A stretch of 9,337 nt of DNA from contig JAJZKY010000146.1 in NCBI GenBank assembly GCA_021803885.1, forward strand, positions 1 through 9,337. Direction: 5' to 3'. This DNA is from Planctomycetota bacterium. Lineage in GTDB: Bacteria; Planctomycetota; Phycisphaerae; WQYP01; JAJZKY01. Position 1 is the stretch's first letter. The number at the start of each line of letters is the position of its first letter. The position numbers were made by a program, and so were the translations under genes. Below the pieces are notes generated by a model, which saw only the letters and a program-made list of their open reading frames with translations, was not told the DNA's origin and ran no database searches. Below, piece by piece: positions 5,603 to 9,337 of this stretch.

Positions 5603-7789
5603 TTATTTCTTCAGCGGCTTGCGTGCAAAGTAGTAGAGCGAATACGCGAGTGCGGCGAACATGACCACCGAGACCCAGTCGTGATGCATCCACGTATCCT
5701 GCGGAAGCTGAATCGGCAGCGTCTTGCCGCTCAGCGATTCGTACGCCTTGATCGCCACACCGACCAGGCCCATGATGCCGCCGGCAGCGATCAGCCCGGA
5801 GGCATAGAGCGAACCAGGACTGACTTCGCTCTCGGATGCAGCAGCTTCGCCTGTCTTTTCCAGCGCCCGGTCCACCATCCAGCGCATCACGCCGCCTACA
5901 AAGATCGCCAGCGTCGTCCCAATCGAAAGGTACGCGCCCACCGCAAAGGTCAGCGAACGAACCCCCAACAGCTCCACGCCAATCACCAGAGAGACGCCCA
6001 TCAGCACCAGCCCCCAGGGCAGCTTCCGGCTCAGGATGCCGTTGATGACCGTTGCCATCAACCTGGCCTGCGGTGCCGCAGCCTTCTCACTGCCGATCCC
6101 CTGAATCCACTGCACCTCAATCCGTTTCGTCTTCGGTGAATACAGATACTTTCCGTCTGCCAGCACCGGCGAACCGATCGCATTCAGCACCAGAAAATCC
6201 TTCCCGTGCAGCACCGCGCTGCCCGCTCCCGTCGTCGTAAAATTCACCGGAGCATGTGCGCCTGCCTGAACGGTTACACCTGCATGCGGCTGAGACAGCT
6301 CCCATACCTGCGGTGCCAGCCGAAATTCCTGGAACGCCGTATTCATCGCCGTCAGCGTGAAGCCGATAATCACCGTCGAGATGCAAACCCCGATCATGAG
6401 TGCAATCTGTTGTAGCCGCGGCGTCGAACCAACCAGATAGCCCGTCTTCAGATCCTGGCTCGTATCGCCCGAGTTTGAAGCAGCAATGCACACCGCTCCG
6501 CCCACGGTAATGGCCAGCGCTCCATAGGCCGGAGCCGTCCATCCCTTCAGCAGAAAAACCGCCGCCGTTGCCATCAGCGTCGCAATCGTCATGCCAGAGA
6601 CAGGACTCGCCGAGCTGCCCACAATCCCCACAATCCGCGAACTGACCGTCACAAACAGAAATCCAAAGACCACAACCAGCAGCGATGCCGCAAGATTCGC
6701 CCATACTCCCACATACGCGCCCGGTATGGGATGAAACTGAAGAAAGAGGAACATGAGGACGACGAGCACGAGCGATCCGCCCAGCACCACGCTCATTGGC
6801 AGGTCATCATCGGTACGCGCGGCGCGTCCGGAGGCATTGCTGCCGGATGCACTGCGCGCGCGCATCGAGCGAACGCCGCCAGCCAGTGCGCTCACCAGGG
6901 TCGGGATGGTCTTGAGCAGTGTAATCAGCCCCGCTGCGGCCACTGCACCCGCACCCATCGGCCGGATATAGGTGGACCACAGATCGCTCGGACTCATCTC
7001 ACCGATCAGCCGCGTCCCCGGATACACCGGATGATGCAGCGCTCCGCCAAAGAACGAGATCAGCGGCATCAGCACCAGCCAGGAAATCGCCCCGCCAGCC
7101 ACCAGCACGCCGGCCACGCGCGGTCCGATAATGTAGCCCACGCCCAGATACTCCGGCGTCACATCGGCGCGAATCGCCGCGCCTTTCAGAATGTGCTGCG
7201 CACCCAGATCCGGCTCATAGTTCGGCGTCGCAGGCCAGGCCGCCAGCAGGTTGTCGTTCTGGAAGAGCGTATAAAGCCCACCCAGTCCCAGCCCGAAGAA
7301 GACTCGGCTGGCAAACGACCCGCCGCGATCCCCCGCAATCAGCACATCTGCGCACGCCGTCCCCTCCGGATACGTCAGCGTCTCGTGCTCCTCCACAATC
7401 AACTGTCGCCTGAGCGGGATCATGAACAGAACACCCAGCCATCCGCCCACCAGCGCCAGCATAAAGATGCGCGTGTACTCCAGATCGAAGCCCAGAAAGA
7501 TCAGCGCCGGCAGCGTGAAGATCACTCCGGAGGCGATCGACTGGCCCGCGTTGCCCGTCGTCTGCACTATGTTGTTTTCCAGAATCGACGAGCGTCCGAA
7601 GACCCTCAGAATGCTGATCGACAGCACCGAGATCGGAATCGACGCCGCCACCGTAAGACCTGCGCGCAGTCCCACATACACCGTCACAGCGCCGAAGATG
7701 ATCCCGAAGATTGACCCCAGCACCAGCGCACGAAACGTGAACTCCGCAGGCGATTGCTCCGCAGAAACATACGGACGAAATGAAGACAC
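5603..7789 (-). CDS. OPT-family oligopeptide transporter, putative
   Basis: This is a 728-residue polytopic membrane protein of the OPT superfamily, bacterial type (TIGR00733-like), which imports oligopeptides or metal chelates driven by protons. About 14-16 hydrophobic segments run from the first (ALVLGSIFGIIFGAVTVYVG) to the last (VVMFAALAYSLYYFARK). Family motifs are ENNIVQTTGNAGQSIASG (72-87), TLTYPEGTACADVL (137-150) and SNSGDTSQDLKTGYLVGSTP (438-457). Between about 491 and 573 lies a soluble insert rich in small residues, before the conserved APQARLMATV..GILSRKLPW. The start is taken as GTG at 7789: GGGGAGG ends seven bases before it, and residues then begin SSFRPYVSAEQSPAEF as in relatives. 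ATG at 7816 would add nine residues but has only a weak GGA. It is transcribed alone, divergent from comF. Substrate cannot be told from sequence. Confidence 0.93.
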   Translation of the reverse strand: MSSFRPYVSAEQSPAEFTFRALVLGSIFGIIFGAVTVYVGLRAGLTVAASIPISVLSISILRVFGRSSILENNIVQTTGNAGQSIASGVIFTLPALIFLGFDLEYTRIFMLALVGGWLGVLFMIPLRRQLIVEEHETLTYPEGTACADVLIAGDRGGSFASRVFFGLGLGGLYTLFQNDNLLAAWPATPNYEPDLGAQHILKGAAIRADVTPEYLGVGYIIGPRVAGVLVAGGAISWLVLMPLISFFGGALHHPVYPGTRLIGEMSPSDLWSTYIRPMGAGAVAAAGLITLLKTIPTLVSALAGGVRSMRARSASGSNASGRAARTDDDLPMSVVLGGSLVLVVLMFLFLQFHPIPGAYVGVWANLAASLLVVVFGFLFVTVSSRIVGIVGSSASPVSGMTIATLMATAAVFLLKGWTAPAYGALAITVGGAVCIAASNSGDTSQDLKTGYLVGSTPRLQQIALMIGVCISTVIIGFTLTAMNTAFQEFRLAPQVWELSQPHAGVTVQAGAHAPVNFTTTGAGSAVLHGKDFLVLNAIGSPVLADGKYLYSPKTKRIEVQWIQGIGSEKAAAPQARLMATVINGILSRKLPWGLVLMGVSLVIGVELLGVRSLTFAVGAYLSIGTTLAIFVGGVMRWMVDRALEKTGEAAASESEVSPGSLYASGLIAAGGIMGLVGVAIKAYESLSGKTLPIQLPQDTWMHHDWVSVVMFAALAYSLYYFARKPLKK

Positions 7790-7795
7790 GATCAA

Positions 7796-7803
7796 CCCTC
7801 CCC
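7796..7803 (-). promoter_or_regulatory. Strong Shine-Dalgarno GGGGAGGG supporting a GTG start for the OPT gene
   Basis: On the minus strand GGGGAGGG precedes the GTG at 7789 by six bases (TTGATC). If translation began at the ATG at 7816, this purine run would instead lie inside the coding region (encoding RGG), so its strength argues for the GTG. Confidence 0.55.
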
Positions 7804-7942
7804 GATTGGGCGCCATTTCCAGTACTGCGACTATAGATGATTCCCCGTTCCGGCGTGAATCGCGCCCGGGGGCCGGAAGAAAACCGGCGAAACTTCGCCT
7901 GCTCCGGTCATTTCAGGATAGATTTCTTCTCCGCGCTCTGCT

Positions 7943-7948
7943 TATACT
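7943..7948 (+). promoter_or_regulatory. Possible -10 box for comF (weak)
   Basis: TATACT at 7943-7948 is a good -10 match in the spacer between the divergent OPT and comF genes, but no clear -35 lies 16-18 bases upstream (the best is TAGATT/AGATTT around 7919-7925). If real, the comF transcript would start near 7955, which would exclude the ATG at 7837 as start. Confidence 0.2.
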
Positions 7949-8001
7949 GGTGGCGACGGTTGCCTTGCAAGTTTCTGGCGGCTCTCATTCAACTCAGGTT
8001 T

Positions 8002-9042
8002 GTGAGGTGCGAATTCAGTAGCAGACCTCGTCTCGAACCGATCCCGCCCAATCACCGCTTCCACGCGGAAGCCGTATCGATCGCTACGCCCGCTGTTTCT
8101 CTCTCCGCAACTTCCTTTCGCCGCTCACTTTCCTCGACCACCCGTCTCCTGCTCTCCTCGCTCTCCACCGTACTCGCACCGGACTTCTGCCGCCTTTGCA
8201 ATCAGCCGCTTCTTCGTCTTTCCGCAGCTCCGGTCTGTGACGCCTGCTGGGCCGCGATTCGCAGCGCATCTTCGGCATGTGCTGCCTGCTCCTGTTGCGG
8301 TGCGGCGCTGCTCAGCGTTGACCCTCTTCCTCCGCCGCACACCAATTCCGACGCACCGGACGACCTTCTCTGCAGTGCCTGCCATGCCGCGCCGACGCCC
8401 TTTGCTCGCGTCGTCACCCACGCCACCTATTCCAGCGAACTGCGTCTCGCCATTCATGCCCTGAAGTACACCCGGATTCACTCCATCAGCCAGCCACTTG
8501 GCCGCATGCTCGCCGACGCCATCCGCACCCTTGCCCCGGAAACGCCGCAATCGATGCTCGTCATTCCCGTCCCGCTGCACCCGCGCCGCCAGCGCAATCG
8601 CGGATTCAACCAGGCACGTCTGCTGGCAGCCTCGGCGTTGCGCGATCTACGCCGCACCCATCCGGACTGGCGCCTGCAACTCTCGCCCGCTTCGCTGGTC
8701 CGCCAGCGCCAGACCAGCCCGCAGGCTTCGCTCACCCTGGACGAGCGCCGCCTCAACCTCGATCAGGCCTTCCACGTCTCGCGTCCGCAGGATGTCGCAG
8801 GCCGCACCGTCCTGCTCATCGACGACATCGTGACCACCGGCGCCACTGCACGCGCCTGCGCTCAATCCCTGCTCAATGCCGGAGCCTCCACCGTCTACGT
8901 CGCCGCACTCGCACGCGCTCAGATATCCTGCCTCAAAGGGCAAACCCGTCTCGGCGACGAACAGGATATTCCTTTTGCCTTCGGCGAAGAGCCACCGTCG
9001 AGCGAGCCATCGTTCGCCACGGCATCGCCCCACCCCACATAA
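8002..9042 (+). CDS. comF: ComF-family phosphoribosyltransferase-like protein
   Basis: The protein has the ComF layout: a zinc-binding N-terminus followed by a type-I phosphoribosyltransferase fold. From the GTG at 8002 the cysteine pairs are C63/C66 (FCRLCNQP), C79/C82 (VCDACW), an extra cluster C93-C99, and C124/C127 (LLCSACHAAPTPF). Then come HALKY (about 153-156), VIPVPLHPRRQRNRGFNQA (187-205) and the PRPP loop VLLIDDIVTTGAT (270-282). ComF proteins take part in natural DNA uptake in competent bacteria; many homologues are annotated amidophosphoribosyltransferase-like. At 346 residues it is longer than the usual 230-250, from a roughly 60-residue leader and a 35-residue acidic/serine tail after the family's normal end (VAALARAQ). 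The frame is open to an ATG at 7837 (401 residues), but that extension is not protein-like and no other start codon lies between 8002 and the first cysteine. Start uncertain, family secure. Confidence 0.88.
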   Translation: MRCEFSSRPRLEPIPPNHRFHAEAVSIATPAVSLSATSFRRSLSSTTRLLLSSLSTVLAPDFCRLCNQPLLRLSAAPVCDACWAAIRSASSACAACSCCGAALLSVDPLPPPHTNSDAPDDLLCSACHAAPTPFARVVTHATYSSELRLAIHALKYTRIHSISQPLGRMLADAIRTLAPETPQSMLVIPVPLHPRRQRNRGFNQARLLAASALRDLRRTHPDWRLQLSPASLVRQRQTSPQASLTLDERRLNLDQAFHVSRPQDVAGRTVLLIDDIVTTGATARACAQSLLNAGASTVYVAALARAQISCLKGQTRLGDEQDIPFAFGEEPPSSEPSFATASPHPT

Positions 9043-9130
9043 ACCAACCCTGTGCGCAGGCACAGTCCGAAACCACCGAACGGGAGAGATTCCACCCACC
9101 GACGACCACACGCTGACGACCCACTTTGAC

Positions 9131-9136
9131 GAGGAG
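9131..9136 (+). promoter_or_regulatory. Shine-Dalgarno GAGGAG for the HNH gene
   Basis: GAGGAG is followed by six bases and ATG at 9143, a near-ideal ribosome-binding site. It fixes the start of the last gene, which is cut by the window edge. Confidence 0.7.
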
Positions 9137-9142
9137 ATTCCG

Positions 9143-9337
9143 ATGTCGCTTGGTAAAGCCATGATCCACGCCCGCAAGCAAAAGTCGCTCGCAAAAGCCG
9201 CTCGTGTTGTGCATCCGGAGGGCCAAAGCTGGACGAACTCCGGCCAGATCCTGCAAATGCCCGTCCTGGTTCTCAACGCTTCCTATGAGCCGATCAACAT
9301 CTGCGGCGCGCGCCGCGCTCTCGTCCTGGTGCTCAAG
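9143..9337 (+). CDS. HNH endonuclease-family protein, N-terminal 65 residues (partial)
   Basis: The ATG at 9143 opens a frame that continues past the window's right edge. After a basic leader (KAMIHARKQKSLAKAARV) comes MPVLVLNASYEPINICGARR and ALVLVLK, the N-terminal signature of the widespread small HNH endonuclease family (HNH_5 type, proteins of around 170-200 residues). The catalytic HNH motif itself lies beyond the window. Cellular role of this family is not established; it is mostly chromosomal and single-copy. It is 100 bases after comF and in the same direction, so it could be co-transcribed, though it has its own strong ribosome-binding site. Confidence 0.85.
   Translation, partial: MSLGKAMIHARKQKSLAKAARVVHPEGQSWTNSGQILQMPVLVLNASYEPINICGARRALVLVLK

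Noticed and set aside
5681..7714. Long plus-strand open frames opposite the OPT gene (including a 327-codon frame at 6731-7714)
   Set aside because: They are H/R/Q-rich antisense shadows of a high-GC gene; the minus-strand frame has membrane helices and clear OPT motifs.
9050..9065. Stem-loop CTGTGC-GCAG-GCACAG after comF as a terminator
   Set aside because: The stem is only six pairs and no T-run follows, so intrinsic termination is not supported.
8084..9276. Minus-strand frames opposite comF and HNH (up to 209 codons)
   Set aside because: Low-complexity R/A/G-rich shadows; the plus strand carries the ComF cysteine pairs, PRPP loop and the HNH N-terminus.

Overview
The window looks like a chromosomal segment of an Acidobacteriota member (Acidobacteriaceae/Terriglobia type). 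This is inferred from its moderately high G+C, from a small secreted protein of a type I associate with that phylum, and from the style of its CpsD-like kinase and OPT transporter. No rRNA, tRNA or CRISPR array is visible.

Left third (1-3238) is shaped by mobile DNA. It opens with the last 127 bp of an IS630-family element. A complete copy, identical over that stretch and in the same orientation, lies at 2210-3238. Between them are a bacterial tyrosine kinase-like gene (154-900) that seems to have lost its N-terminus next to the first IS, a gene-poor stretch of about 620 bp with four 23-bp tandem repeats resembling IS21-type transposon ends, and a NarL/FixJ response regulator (1518-2225). The second IS cuts the regulator's 3' end, so the regulator now ends on codons supplied by the IS inverted repeat. 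The kinase suggests exopolysaccharide control.

Middle (3239-5602) is decayed. A PlsC-type acyltransferase is joined within one reading frame to the C-terminal half of a family-2 glycosyltransferase. This is best explained by a deletion spanning two adjacent genes. The glycosyltransferase part then carries two more frameshifts. Next come two divergent small genes for exported proteins: 4608-5012 (minus), a coherent gene, and 5237-5596 (plus), whose C-terminus may be frameshifted.

Right part (5603-9337) is ordinary core genome. It holds a large OPT-family membrane transporter on the minus strand, then divergently a ComF-type phosphoribosyltransferase gene, and the start of an HNH endonuclease-family gene that runs off the window.

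I do not see a convincing new defence or biosynthetic system. The most informative signals are the IS-driven remodelling of the kinase/response-regulator block, the 23-bp repeat array, the acyltransferase-glycosyltransferase fusion, and the altered receiver acidic pocket.
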